A stretch of DNA of 46,559 nucleotides from an uncultured Prevotellaceae bacterium (GCA_902776545.1 CACYQO010000037.1:1-46559), one strand, 5' to 3'. Shown: positions 16,964-25,129, counted from the first letter of the stretch. A program made the numbers and translations. Notes: generated from the sequence alone by a model not told the origin.

Positions 16964-17296
16964 ATGAAAAAAGGTATTCATCCCGAAAACTATCGCCCCG
17001 TCGTGTTTAAGGACATGTCCAACGGCGATATGTTCCTCTCGAAGTCTACAGCAAAGACCAACGACACAGTAGAATTCGAAGGCGAAACTTACCCTGTGGT
17101 AAAAGTAGAAATCTCCAGCACCTCTCACCCGTTCTATACTGGTAAGAGCAAGCTCGTCGACACCGCTGGACGAAATAACATACACGACATCGTAAAAAGC
17201 TTGCGCTTGGGTAGTTGCATATGCCCAAGCGCACTTTTTTTGCCCAAAAATTTGGTGGAAACGCAAAAAAGTCGTAAATTTGTAGCCAGAACTTAA
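16964..17296 (+). CDS. rpmE2: Type-B ribosomal protein L31 with a replaced C-terminus
   Basis: Residues 1-70 ([20 protein letters not shown] ... SKLVDTAGR) are a clear type-B L31, without the zinc-binding cysteines of type A. Family members normally continue with about 12-14 residues beginning VDKFMSRYG. Here Arg70 (17171-17173) is followed by 40 unrelated residues up to a stop at 17294. A sequence AAATAA directly after GGACG looks like the old gene end in another frame, so a deletion of length 3k+1 is likely. The extended frame runs through a strong terminator (17202-17241) and the promoter of the next gene, so the tail is not a real domain. I start at the conserved ATG 16964, not at upstream codons. 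Confidence 0.75.
   Translation: MKKGIHPENYRPVVFKDMSNGDMFLSKSTAKTNDTVEFEGETYPVVKVEISSTSHPFYTGKSKLVDTAGRNNIHDIVKSLRLGSCICPSALFLPKNLVETQKSRKFVART
17202..17241 (+). terminator. Rho-independent terminator of rpmE2
   Basis: A 10-bp perfect stem TGCGCTTGGG / CCCAAGCGCA (17202-17211 and 17224-17233) with a 12-nt loop is followed by seven T from 17235. A run of A before the stem can extend the pairing. It lies within the extended reading frame of L31. Confidence 0.85.
17275..17282 (+). promoter_or_regulatory. Promoter of the glutathione peroxidase gene
   Basis: TAAATTTG as -7 box, with TTTG at 17251-17254 at a suitable -33 distance (20 bp between). It is 38 bp before the ATG at 17321. Confidence 0.7.
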
Positions 17297-17320
17297 CATA
17301 TCATATATTTTAGACAAAAC

Positions 17321-17872
17321 ATGAGAACAGTTTATGACTTCACTGTCAAAGACAGAAAAGGCAAGGACGTCTCCCTGAAGGAGTACGCCAACGAAGTGTT
17401 GCTGATTGTCAATACAGCAACAAAGTGCGGATTCACGCCGCAATACGACGAGCTGGAGAAGCTCTACGAGAAGTACCACGCCCAGGGCTTCGAGATCCTC
17501 GACTTCCCCTGCAACCAGTTCGGCCAGCAGGCCCCTGGCACAGACGAGAGCATCCATGAATTCTGCAAGCTCAACTTCGGCACGGAGTTCCCACGCTTCA
17601 AGAAGATCAAGGTGAACGGCGACGATGCCGATCCCCTCTACAAGTTCCTGCAAGAGGAAAAGGGATTTGCCGGCTGGGATATGGAGCACCCCATTGCCCA
17701 CATCCTCGACGACATGCTCTCGAAGGCTGACCCCGACTACAAGGAGAAGGCAGACATCAAGTGGAACTTCACCAAGTTCCTTATCAGTAAGAAAGGTCAG
17801 GTCATCGCCCGCTTCGAACCCACGGAGAAGATTGCCAACATCGAAAAGCAGATTGAAGAACTGTTGAAATAA
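17321..17872 (+). CDS. Glutathione peroxidase family protein (Cys type)
   Basis: A 183-residue thiol peroxidase. The active-site Cys36 replaces selenocysteine in NTATKCGFTPQY; Gln70 in CNQFGQQAPG and Trp148-Asn149 in KWNFTKF complete the catalytic tetrad. No signal peptide, so it is cytosolic. Non-animal Cys enzymes of this family usually use thioredoxin rather than glutathione and reduce hydrogen peroxide and lipid hydroperoxides. It is transcribed alone, from the promoter at 17275 to the hairpin at 17921. Confidence 0.9.
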   Translation: MRTVYDFTVKDRKGKDVSLKEYANEVLLIVNTATKCGFTPQYDELEKLYEKYHAQGFEILDFPCNQFGQQAPGTDESIHEFCKLNFGTEFPRFKKIKVNGDDADPLYKFLQEEKGFAGWDMEHPIAHILDDMLSKADPDYKEKADIKWNFTKFLISKKGQVIARFEPTEKIANIEKQIEELLK

Positions 17873-17920
17873 AGATTGGCGGCTTCGCGCGTACCCTATT
17901 ATAATAGGTATATATAATAT

Positions 17921-17950
17921 GAAAAGGCTCGTTTCACAACGAGCCTTTTC
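17921..17950 (+). terminator. Strong, possibly bidirectional terminator
   Basis: A 13-bp perfect stem (GAAAAGGCTCGTT / AACGAGCCTTTTC) with a TCAC loop, rich in U at the 3' end of the stem on both strands. It lies 48 bp after the glutathione peroxidase stop. Confidence 0.85.
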
Positions 17951-18016
17951 TTAAATTACTTAAAAAACTAAATTAATCAACCATAAACCTTAACCATTAA
18001 AATCTTTATTCTGGTG

Positions 18017-18024
18017 CAAAAGTA
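18017..18024 (-). promoter_or_regulatory. Orphan leftward -7 promoter element
   Basis: The minus strand reads TACTTTTG followed by CACC, a good -7 match. No gene follows; the transcript would reach the hairpin at 17921-17950 after about 60-90 nt. Confidence 0.4.
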
Positions 18025-18181
18025 CAACAAATTTTGATACGTGATGTTGACTTAGCGTTATTTTATGTTTAAAATGCGTGAATTAACGTATTTTCGACAC
18101 AAAATAACGCATTTTCTACATTTTTCAGACCCTAAACAACAAGTTTTTTTGAGAAACATGCAGTTTTTCGATAAAAATGAC

Positions 18182-18189
18182 TATTTTTG
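18182..18189 (+). promoter_or_regulatory. -7 promoter element of the hybrid regulator
   Basis: TATTTTTG followed by CAC, 29 bp before the ATG at 18219. Confidence 0.65.
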
Positions 18190-18218
18190 CACAGTTGTTT
18201 TTCAACCACATCTAACTC

Positions 18219-19919
18219 ATGACCGCGCGCATACTGTTAGTCTTTGCCGTTCTGGCAATCGTCATCGTCATCAGTCTCGTAGGCAGAAACCTCTACCTGC
18301 GAAGCCTGCGCCTGCGCCGTCGTCTGCAGATGAGTAACATTTTCACCAACATCACCCACGAACTGCTCACGCCGCTCACCGTGATCTCCGCCTCCGTCGA
18401 CAAACTCCGCGACGAAGCCCCCAGACATGGTCACGACTACGACCTCATGCAGCTCAACATCCAGCGTATGGTGCGCCTGCTCCAGCAGATTCTCGAGACC
18501 AGCAAGTCGGAGGCAGGACAGCTCAAACTGGTGGTCGCACAGGGTGACGTCATGCGCTATATCCGCGAAACAGCCGAGTGTCTTGAGCCCCTTCTGGCGC
18601 AAAAAAAGCAGCATTTCACCATCTCCTGTTATCCGGAGAGCATGATGGGCTGGATTGATACCGATAAACTCGATAAGATCATCTACAATCTACTTTCCAA
18701 TGCCGCCAAATACTCCCACGAAGACGGAGAAGTGACGCTGAAGGTACAGACGAACACGACCTTCGACCACATCCGCATCGAAGTGAGCGACACAGGCGAC
18801 GGCATCCCGCCAGAGAAGATGAAAAACCTCTTCCATCGATTCCACGACGGTGAATACCGTAAGCACCGTACCATCGGCACAGGCCTTGGACTCTACCTCA
18901 CCCACGACCTCGTTTACTTGCACCACGGCACCATCCGCTGCGAAAGCGAAGTAGGAAAGGGCACCACCTTCACCGTCGAACTGCCCATCAACAAAGAATC
19001 TTTCGCCCATGACCAGATTGACGAGACGCGCACCATCGACTTCAATATCCCCAAAAACGCCATCGTCGACGTCCAGGCACTCACTCCCGATGTCTATATC
19101 GAAGAAAACGATCCGCAGGATCATCCCGACGAGGACATCTACCGTCTGCTCATCGTGGAAGACAATGCTGAACTCCTCATGCTCATGCGTCAGCTGTTGA
19201 AGTCATCCTACTGCGTCTATGCCGCCAAGAACGGTCGTGAGGCCCTCGACATCATCCATCAGAAAGAGCTCGACCTCATCATCTCCGACGTGATGATGCC
19301 CGAGATGGACGGCTACGAACTCACGAAGGCCGTCAAAAGCGATCCCAACTACAGCCATCTGCCCATCATCCTACTCACCGCCAAGACGCAGGAGGAAGAC
19401 GAACAGGAGGCTCTGCTCCTCGGTGCCGACGAGTATCTCACGAAACCCTTCCGCCTCAAAGACCTCAAACTGCGCATCGACAACATCATCGAGAACCGCA
19501 AGCGCATCCAGGCCGAATACCATCAGGAGACCGCCGACGATGCCCGCCGTATCGTCACCGCCCCGAAGTCGCTGGACGAGGAGTTCCTCAGCCGTGTCCT
19601 CGAATGTATCTACTCCCACCTAGACGACGACACCTACGACCGCGACGCCCTTGCCTCCGACATGGGTGCCAGTCCGTCGACCATCTACAACAAATTGCGC
19701 TCCATCACAGGTCTGAACGTCTCGGGCTTCATCCGCGACATCCGCATGAAAGAAGCCCATCGCCTCGCACAGACTGATCCCACCCTTCGCGTCAGCGACC
19801 TTGCCTATAAGGTAGGATTCCGCGATCCCCGCTACTTCTCCACTTGTTTCAAGAAACAGTTTGGCGTACAGCCCAAGGAGTTCATGGAGAGCCTGTATCA
19901 GGTGAAGAGTGAAGAGTGA
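18219..19919 (+). CDS. Hybrid two-component regulator without periplasmic sensor
   Basis: A 566-residue protein combining a sensor kinase, a receiver and a DNA-binding domain. One membrane helix lies at about residues 4-22. The kinase has NIFTNITHELLTPLTVI with His47 as phosphoacceptor, and an ATPase region with NLLSNAAKYS, VSDTGDGIP and GTGLGLYL. The receiver has Asp357 in SDVMMPEMDGYE and LTKPF. The last 105 residues are an AraC-type double helix-turn-helix (DMGASPSTIYNKLR, DLAYKVGFRDPRYFSTCFKKQFG). Typical Bacteroides HTCS proteins carry a large periplasmic propeller domain before the kinase; here it is absent, and a promoter directly precedes the short form, so this looks native rather than truncated. 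The final residues VKSEE are encoded by a heptad array. Confidence 0.88.
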   Translation: MTARILLVFAVLAIVIVISLVGRNLYLRSLRLRRRLQMSNIFTNITHELLTPLTVISASVDKLRDEAPRHGHDYDLMQLNIQRMVRLLQQILETSKSEAGQLKLVVAQGDVMRYIRETAECLEPLLAQKKQHFTISCYPESMMGWIDTDKLDKIIYNLLSNAAKYSHEDGEVTLKVQTNTTFDHIRIEVSDTGDGIPPEKMKNLFHRFHDGEYRKHRTIGTGLGLYLTHDLVYLHHGTIRCESEVGKGTTFTVELPINKESFAHDQIDETRTIDFNIPKNAIVDVQALTPDVYIEENDPQDHPDEDIYRLLIVEDNAELLMLMRQLLKSSYCVYAAKNGREALDIIHQKELDLIISDVMMPEMDGYELTKAVKSDPNYSHLPIILLTAKTQEEDEQEALLLGADEYLTKPFRLKDLKLRIDNIIENRKRIQAEYHQETADDARRIVTAPKSLDEEFLSRVLECIYSHLDDDTYDRDALASDMGASPSTIYNKLRSITGLNVSGFIRDIRMKEAHRLAQTDPTLRVSDLAYKVGFRDPRYFSTCFKKQFGVQPKEFMESLYQVKSEE

Positions 19920-19972
19920 GAAGTGAAGAGTGAGAAGTGAAAAGTGAGAAGTGAAAAATTAAGAGTTAAATA
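19903..19972 (+). repeat. Heptad array at the end of the hybrid regulator gene
   Basis: Ten consecutive 7-bp units beginning GTGAAGA, GTGAAGA, GTGAGAA, GTGAAGA and continuing with GTGAAAA variants, ending ATTAAGA, GTTAAAT. The first units encode the last five residues and the stop of the regulator, and the rest fill the gap to trpB. Confidence 0.8.
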
Positions 19973-20000
19973 ACATACAACAAACTTAACACAAAGAATT

Positions 20001-20054
20001 ATGGCTAAACAAAAGAAATTCATCCTCCAAGAGAGTGAGATCCCAACACAGTGG
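20001..20054 (+). other. Detached 5' coding fragment of the TrpB-like gene
   Basis: The ATG at 20001 begins MAKQKKFILQESEIPTQW, the conserved start of TrpB-like proteins in Bacteroidales. The frame then diverges from the rest of trpB, which continues two positions out of phase from 20051. About 14 residues (family pattern YNIQ...NKPLPP) are missing between the two parts. Confidence 0.75.
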
Positions 20055-21319
20055 TCCATCCTGCAACGAAGCAGCCTCTGGGCGTCGACGACCTCGCCCA
20101 CATCTTCCCGCGTGAGTGCTGCGTGCAGGAACTTGATACCGAGCACCGCTGGATTGACATCCCTGAGGATGTGCTCGACAAGTACAAGTACTACCGTTCT
20201 ACCCCGCTGGTGCGCGCCTACGCCCTCGAAGAGGCTCTCGGCACACCTGCACACATCTACTTCAAGAACGAGTCCACCAATCCCCTGGGTTCTCATAAGA
20301 TCAACTCTGCCCTGCCCCAGTGCTACTATGCCAAGCAGGAAGGTACGACGAACGTCACCACCGAGACAGGTGCCGGACAGTGGGGTGCTGCCCTCTCGTA
20401 TGCAGCCAAGATCTACGGCCTCGACTGCGCCGTCTATCAGGTGAAGATCACCATGCAGCAGAAGCCCTACCGCTCCAGCATCATGCGCACTTTCGGTGCC
20501 GTCGTCGAAGGTTCTCCTTCGATGTCCACCCGTGCCGGTAAGGACATCCTGACGAAGGATCCCACCCACTCTGGCTCTCTCGGCACCGCCATCTCTGAGG
20601 CTGTCGAACTCGCCACCACGACGCCGAACTGTAAATACACCCTCGGCTCCGTGCTTAACCACGTAGGTCTACACCAGACCATTATCGGCCTTGAGGCTGA
20701 GAAGCAGATGGCCATGGCAGGCGAATATCCCGACATCGTGATCGGCTGCTTCGGTGGTGGTTCTAACTTCGGTGGTATCTCCTTCCCCTTCATGCGTCAC
20801 AACCTGCTCGACGGTAAGACCACTGAGTTCATCGCTGCCGAGCCAGACAGCTGTCCGAAGCTCACCCGAGGTCAGTTCCGCTACGACTTCGGCGACGAGG
20901 CCGGCTACACCCCGCTGCTGCCGATGTACACGCTGGGCCACAACTTCAAGCCCTCCAACATCCACGCTGGCGGTCTGCGTTACCATGGTGCCGGCATGAT
21001 CATCAGCCAGTTGATCAAGGACGGTCTGATGCACGGTGTCGACATCCCGCAGCTCGAAACCTTCGAGGCTGGTATGCTCTTCGCCCGTACAGAGGGCATC
21101 ATCCCCGCTCCTGAGAGCACCCACGCCATCGCCGCTACCATCCGCGAGGCCATGAAGTGCAAGGAGACAGGCGAGGAGAAGATCATCCTCTTTAACCTCT
21201 CTGGTCACGGACTTATCGACATGCCGTCTTACGAGGCTTACATCAAGGGCGACCTGCAGAACTACACCGTCACCGACGAAATGATCGCCGCCAACCTCGC
21301 AGAACTCGATAAGCAATAA
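20051..21319 (+). CDS. trpB: TrpB-like tryptophan synthase beta chain (TrpB2 type), 5' end disrupted
   Basis: The 422 residues from a GTG at 20051 cover nearly the whole PLP-dependent enzyme: YYRSTPLVRAYALEEALGTPAHIYFKNES, the PLP lysine in NPLGSHKINSA, TETGAGQWG, and the phosphate-binding GCFGGGSNFGG. It is the long TrpB2 form, which condenses indole and serine; no trpA or other trp gene is nearby. The true N-terminus is at 20001 in another frame, so the gene appears to carry a deletion of about 43 bp (3k+1) that shifts the frame. If real, only GTG or reinitiation starts could yield protein, lacking about 30 residues. Sequencing or assembly error is equally possible. Codon use after the break is normal. 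Confidence 0.8.
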   Translation: MVHPATKQPLGVDDLAHIFPRECCVQELDTEHRWIDIPEDVLDKYKYYRSTPLVRAYALEEALGTPAHIYFKNESTNPLGSHKINSALPQCYYAKQEGTTNVTTETGAGQWGAALSYAAKIYGLDCAVYQVKITMQQKPYRSSIMRTFGAVVEGSPSMSTRAGKDILTKDPTHSGSLGTAISEAVELATTTPNCKYTLGSVLNHVGLHQTIIGLEAEKQMAMAGEYPDIVIGCFGGGSNFGGISFPFMRHNLLDGKTTEFIAAEPDSCPKLTRGQFRYDFGDEAGYTPLLPMYTLGHNFKPSNIHAGGLRYHGAGMIISQLIKDGLMHGVDIPQLETFEAGMLFARTEGIIPAPESTHAIAATIREAMKCKETGEEKIILFNLSGHGLIDMPSYEAYIKGDLQNYTVTDEMIAANLAELDKQ

Positions 21320-21326
21320 TTAAGGA

Positions 21327-21439
21327 GCCACAGATTTCACAGATTCTCACAGATAAAGAGATTCACACAGAAGAAAGAACTACATAAGCAATTATTCTGT
21401 GATAATCATTTCTTCTGTGAGAATCTGTGTAATCTGTGG
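21327..21439. repeat. Large inverted repeat, CCACAGATT family, terminator-like
   Basis: Arms of 27 bp at 21327-21353 and 21413-21439 pair with one mismatch; each is built from ACAGATT-like units. It fills the gap between the convergent trpB and esterase genes and could end transcription from both sides. A shorter relative lies at 29400-29462. Confidence 0.8.
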
Positions 21440-21440
21440 C

Positions 21441-23834
21441 CTATTTATTTTTGCGGAATTCGTCTAACTGTTTGAAGCAGTGGCGGTTGATGATCGCCTC
21501 CAGTTCGCGATCAGGATTGTTGCGGATACCGCATTTGTAGTCCAGCACCATCATCTCACCATTCTGGGCTGTATACGGTTTCCACGCTGGCAGACCCTCA
21601 ATGTTCGGATTACCGTTATGGGCAAACTGTGCCCAGACGCTGCTCATCGTGTCTGCCAGCTTCAAGTCTTCAGCCGTAGGCTGTGGCAGTTCGTTGGGCG
21701 AATGGTGCAGCGTGTTAAAGCAGAACTTCAACTCATGTCCATGTACCGATCCCTTGTTCACAGGCGAGCGCCACGTGAACATATACATATAGAGGGGCGT
21801 CTTGAGGGTTGAAGTCCTCTCGTCGGCGGTGATAATCGTCTTCGGACGGAACAGCCAATCGATGCTCACCAGATCCTGCGGCACAAACTGCGGATACGCC
21901 TTGGCAAACGCCTTCACATACGCCTCCGTCTCGTCGCCGAAGGTCTTCTGCAACTGCTCCTTCGCCTGCTCCAGCGTCATCTCCTTGTCATACTGTAGCC
22001 GCTGCAGCTCGTTGAACGTCGTACCCATCAGCACGGGCATCCCGTCAGACAGTTTCGCAAACGCAGGCTGGAACGGCTGTTGCAACAGCACCTCGCCATC
22101 GGGTGTAGGTCCGAAGCCCCACATCATCGGCGTACCTGGCTTTCGTGTGCCGATGCTTGCCGCCATCGCCTTCTGCCCTGCGTCGTACAGCTGCTGATAG
22201 GGGATATCCTTGATTTTGTCCACGTCCTTCTCGCTGATGCCTAACTCCTTCAACACGGCCTTGCCCAACTGCTGTGTCATCTCGTGGTTGTTCACGTTCA
22301 GGATGGTACCGCTCATGATGATCGCCTTGTGGAAGAGCCCTTTCGCCTTGGGCATGCACATCAGCGTGCCCACCTTGCCGCCGCCACCAGACTCGCCGAA
22401 GACGGTCACGTTCGTCGGATCGCCGCCAAACCGTGTGATATTGTCACGGATCCATTCTAAGGCCTGCACCACGTCAAGCATGCCCACGTTGCCGGAATAC
22501 TTATACTTCTCCGACACCGCCGAAAGATCCAGAAATCCGAGGATGTTCAGTCTGTGGTTGATGCTCACCACGACCACGTCCTTATGGGCGAGCCGCATGC
22601 CAGGGTTCCAGGCCGACGTGCCCGAGTCGAAGCCGCCGCCATGCAGCCACAGCATCACGGGCTTCTTCGCCTTCAGGTCGGTGGTCCACACGTTCAGCAC
22701 GCATGAATTCTTCTCCGACATCTCGTCCTCGCTCAGCTCACGGCCCCATGTCTGCTGCATTACCTGCGGTCCCCAGTGGTCACAGGCTCTCACGCCCTCC
22801 CACTTGTCCACAGGCAGCGGCGGCATACACCGTTCCACCTTTGCATAAGGGATGCCGAGATACGCCATCGACCCCTCCTGCATGATACCGCTCACATCGC
22901 CTGACACCGTGCTGACCACTGGTGCCAGGCATGGCTTAGGGCCCACAATGTCCCTCACCTTCTTGGCCAATGCCTCCGACGGCACCGCCTCACCCTCGTA
23001 TGGCATCAGATACCAGCGCACCGTCCAACTCAGCGATTCCTTCGGCTGTAACAGTTGATAAGCGCCCTGGCTCTCCAGCTCGATATGCGCCTTGCCACGG
23101 TTCACGTACACCTGCACCTCCGCCTCGTCGGGAGCAGGCTGCTCAGGCGTCAGGTCGTCGAAACGCTTCACCAGCAGCAGACCACGGGAGCAATAGGCCA
23201 GCCATCCCTTGCCGTCAGCGTTCACCTTACGGTTCTCGTTCCGCTCGTCTGTCTGGTACCACGCCAGCCCGTACTGTGCCTTGAAATCCATCAAACCCGC
23301 AGGCCAGATGCCTTCCACGGGAGCATCGAAGAAGATTACGCCTCCCTCGTTCTCCACGCGTGTTATCTCCCAGGGTGCCACCTTCCGTGGTTCGCTGCCC
23401 TCGTTGGTAATGGTATAGGTCACGACGATCGCCCCGTCCTTCTCGTCCGTGGTGAAGGTCTTCCCTACCCTGCACTTCAGCCGCTCCGACACCTCGCTGA
23501 TCATCTTCAGCGTCCCGCCGTCCTGCTCCACCGTGTAGGGATTCTTGTCGAACTCCTTCACCGGTGGCCAGTTCCATTCCTTTTGCGGACTGGTCCAGAA
23601 CGTGCTGCCGAAGGCTTCCGGCCATCTAAGCTGCGAGAGCATCTCGCGATCGTCATACTTCAGCGACAGGATCTTTCCGCCCCTGGCGGCATCGATCTCC
23701 ATCTTCACGTGTCCGCACTTCAGGCTATGCCTGCTTGTTGCGTCCTGTTCTCCCTGCTGCTGCGGCATCTGTGCCAACGCTGTCAGCCCTCCCATGGCTA
23801 CCGCCATCAGAATTGTTGTGAATAGTTTCTTCAT
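21441..23834 (-). CDS. Secreted two-domain carboxylesterase (DUF4380-like plus type B esterase)
   Basis: A 797-residue exported protein with signal peptide MKKLFTTILMAVAMGGLTALAQ. Residues about 35-300 form a beta-rich domain resembling DUF4380/galactose-mutarotase-like folds (ARGGKILSLKYDDREMLSQLRWPEAFGSTFW). Residues 310-790 are a type B carboxylesterase: LWLHGGGF for the oxyanion hole, FGESGGGGK with Ser482, and HGHELKF with His700. Type B esterases in gut Bacteroidetes often act on acylated or feruloylated glycans, but the substrate here is not known. It lies 13 bp downstream of buk on the same strand and is probably co-transcribed. Confidence 0.82.
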   Translation of the reverse strand: MKKLFTTILMAVAMGGLTALAQMPQQQGEQDATSRHSLKCGHVKMEIDAARGGKILSLKYDDREMLSQLRWPEAFGSTFWTSPQKEWNWPPVKEFDKNPYTVEQDGGTLKMISEVSERLKCRVGKTFTTDEKDGAIVVTYTITNEGSEPRKVAPWEITRVENEGGVIFFDAPVEGIWPAGLMDFKAQYGLAWYQTDERNENRKVNADGKGWLAYCSRGLLLVKRFDDLTPEQPAPDEAEVQVYVNRGKAHIELESQGAYQLLQPKESLSWTVRWYLMPYEGEAVPSEALAKKVRDIVGPKPCLAPVVSTVSGDVSGIMQEGSMAYLGIPYAKVERCMPPLPVDKWEGVRACDHWGPQVMQQTWGRELSEDEMSEKNSCVLNVWTTDLKAKKPVMLWLHGGGFDSGTSAWNPGMRLAHKDVVVVSINHRLNILGFLDLSAVSEKYKYSGNVGMLDVVQALEWIRDNITRFGGDPTNVTVFGESGGGGKVGTLMCMPKAKGLFHKAIIMSGTILNVNNHEMTQQLGKAVLKELGISEKDVDKIKDIPYQQLYDAGQKAMAASIGTRKPGTPMMWGFGPTPDGEVLLQQPFQPAFAKLSDGMPVLMGTTFNELQRLQYDKEMTLEQAKEQLQKTFGDETEAYVKAFAKAYPQFVPQDLVSIDWLFRPKTIITADERTSTLKTPLYMYMFTWRSPVNKGSVHGHELKFCFNTLHHSPNELPQPTAEDLKLADTMSSVWAQFAHNGNPNIEGLPAWKPYTAQNGEMMVLDYKCGIRNNPDRELEAIINRHCFKQLDEFRKNK

Positions 23835-23847
23835 AAGTAATCTTTAT

Positions 23848-24909
23848 CTATTGATAACGTTTGATTTCCTGTTCACCGCGCATGGCCCTGAGCACGTTCA
23901 TGGCCAATGCCGTCAGTTCGTCCTCGCCCGGATAGACAAATACGGGGGCCAGATAGCTCAGTCTGCGCCGCAGTCCCTCTGTGACGTACTGGCTGTGGGC
24001 GATGGCACCAGTGAGGATGATCGCATCCACATGCCCGTTGGTCGTCGGTGCCAGCGAAGCCATCCAGCGCGCCGTGCTGTAGATCATGGCGTCGAGCACC
24101 AGCCTGGCCTTCTCGTCGCCCTCGGCGATGCGCCGCTCCACCTCCCTCACGTCGTTGGTGCCCAGATGAGCCGTCAGTCCGCTGTGTCCGTTGATCTTGC
24201 GTAGCATCTCCGCCTCGGTGTACTGTCCGCTGTAGCACAGTTTTACCAAAGCGGCCGTCGGCAGCATGCCTGCCCGCGACGGAGAGAAAGGTCCGTCGCC
24301 ACTCAGCGCGTCGCTGCACTCTATGGCACGTCCGTGGTGGTGCATGGCAAAGGAGATGCCGCTGCCCATGTGGCAGACAATCAGATCCTGCTCCTCGTAC
24401 TTCACGCCGTGCTCGCGGCAGTAGCGTTTGGCTATCTCTCGCTGGTTCAGGGCGTGCCAGATGGTCTGGTGGGGCAGTTCGGGCAGACCGGTGATGCGCG
24501 CCACGTCATCGAGTTCGTCCACCACTCCCGGATCGACGGTGAAGGCTCGGCAGCCCTCGATCTCACGGGCGATGCTCAGTGCTATCAGCGAACCCAGGTT
24601 ACAGGCATGGTGCAGCCTCGGATGGCGCGTATCTTCAATCACCTTGTCGTTCAGCTCGTACACACCGCTTTCGATGGGCTTCACCAGACCACCGCGCCCC
24701 ACTACCACGTCGAAGTCCAACGTATAGCCCTGACGCAGAATCTCCTCCATGATTTTCTCCCTACGATAGTCAAACTCATCCATGATGAAAGGATAGCGAC
24801 ACAGCTCCTCAAACGGATGGTTCAGCGTGGCATGCATCAGCAACTCCTCGTCTTGGAAGATTCCCACTTTCGTCGAGATCATTCCCGGATTAATAGCCAA
24901 TATTTTCAT
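23848..24909 (-). CDS. buk: Butyrate kinase
   Basis: A 353-residue acetate/butyrate kinase family enzyme, which interconverts butyryl phosphate and butyrate (or branched-chain analogues) with ATP. Motifs include VVGRGGLVKPIESGVYELN, NLGSLIALSIA, FTVDPGVVDELDDVARITGLP, HMGSGISFAMHHHGR and ILTGAIAHS. The N-terminal phosphate loop reads NPGMISTK, where the family usually has NPGSTSTK. The usual partner phosphotransbutyrylase gene is not adjacent. A promoter with -7 and -33 boxes lies upstream. Confidence 0.9.
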   Translation of the reverse strand: MKILAINPGMISTKVGIFQDEELLMHATLNHPFEELCRYPFIMDEFDYRREKIMEEILRQGYTLDFDVVVGRGGLVKPIESGVYELNDKVIEDTRHPRLHHACNLGSLIALSIAREIEGCRAFTVDPGVVDELDDVARITGLPELPHQTIWHALNQREIAKRYCREHGVKYEEQDLIVCHMGSGISFAMHHHGRAIECSDALSGDGPFSPSRAGMLPTAALVKLCYSGQYTEAEMLRKINGHSGLTAHLGTNDVREVERRIAEGDEKARLVLDAMIYSTARWMASLAPTTNGHVDAIILTGAIAHSQYVTEGLRRRLSYLAPVFVYPGEDELTALAMNVLRAMRGEQEIKRYQ

Positions 24910-24938
24910 CGCAGTAATCGTTTTAAATTTCTTTGCTG

Positions 24939-24946
24939 CAAAATTA
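24939..24946 (-). promoter_or_regulatory. Promoter of the buk operon
   Basis: The minus strand reads TAATTTTG followed by CAG, with TTTG at 24966-24969 about 19 bp upstream as a -33 box. It is 30 bp before the buk start. Confidence 0.7.
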
Positions 24947-25088
24947 AGAAAAAATGAGCAAAGTGCAAAAGAAAACGGGCAGTAATTCTACAGGAACATC
25001 GTTTTTCTTCGATTATCTTTCGGACTCACCGCGAAACGGAGCCAAATAGCGTCATAACAGTCTCTGTTTTCTTAAATTTTAGGCAAAA

Positions 25089-25122
25089 AAGTGGCTCGCA
25101 GGTTTGCGAGCCACTTGCTTTT
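25089..25122 (-). terminator. Terminator of the hsp20 gene
   Basis: A 12-bp perfect stem AAGTGGCTCGCA / TGCGAGCCACTT (25089-25100 and 25105-25116) with a 4-nt loop; on the minus strand it is followed by a T run. It lies just after the hsp20 stop. Confidence 0.8.
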
Positions 25123-25129
25123 TGTGCGT

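Larger units (their letters stand above)
17873..18218. other. Gene-free interval of about 346 bp
   Basis: It holds the glutathione peroxidase terminator, a leftward promoter-like element at 18017, AT-rich sequence, and the rightward promoter of the hybrid regulator at 18182. Open frames here are short and show no family resemblance. A short leftward transcript from 18010 to the hairpin is possible. Confidence 0.6.

Noticed and set aside
19903-19972. Array resembling a CRISPR-like tandem repeat
   Set aside because: Units are 7 bp without spacers and no cas gene is in the window, so it is a microsatellite-type array.
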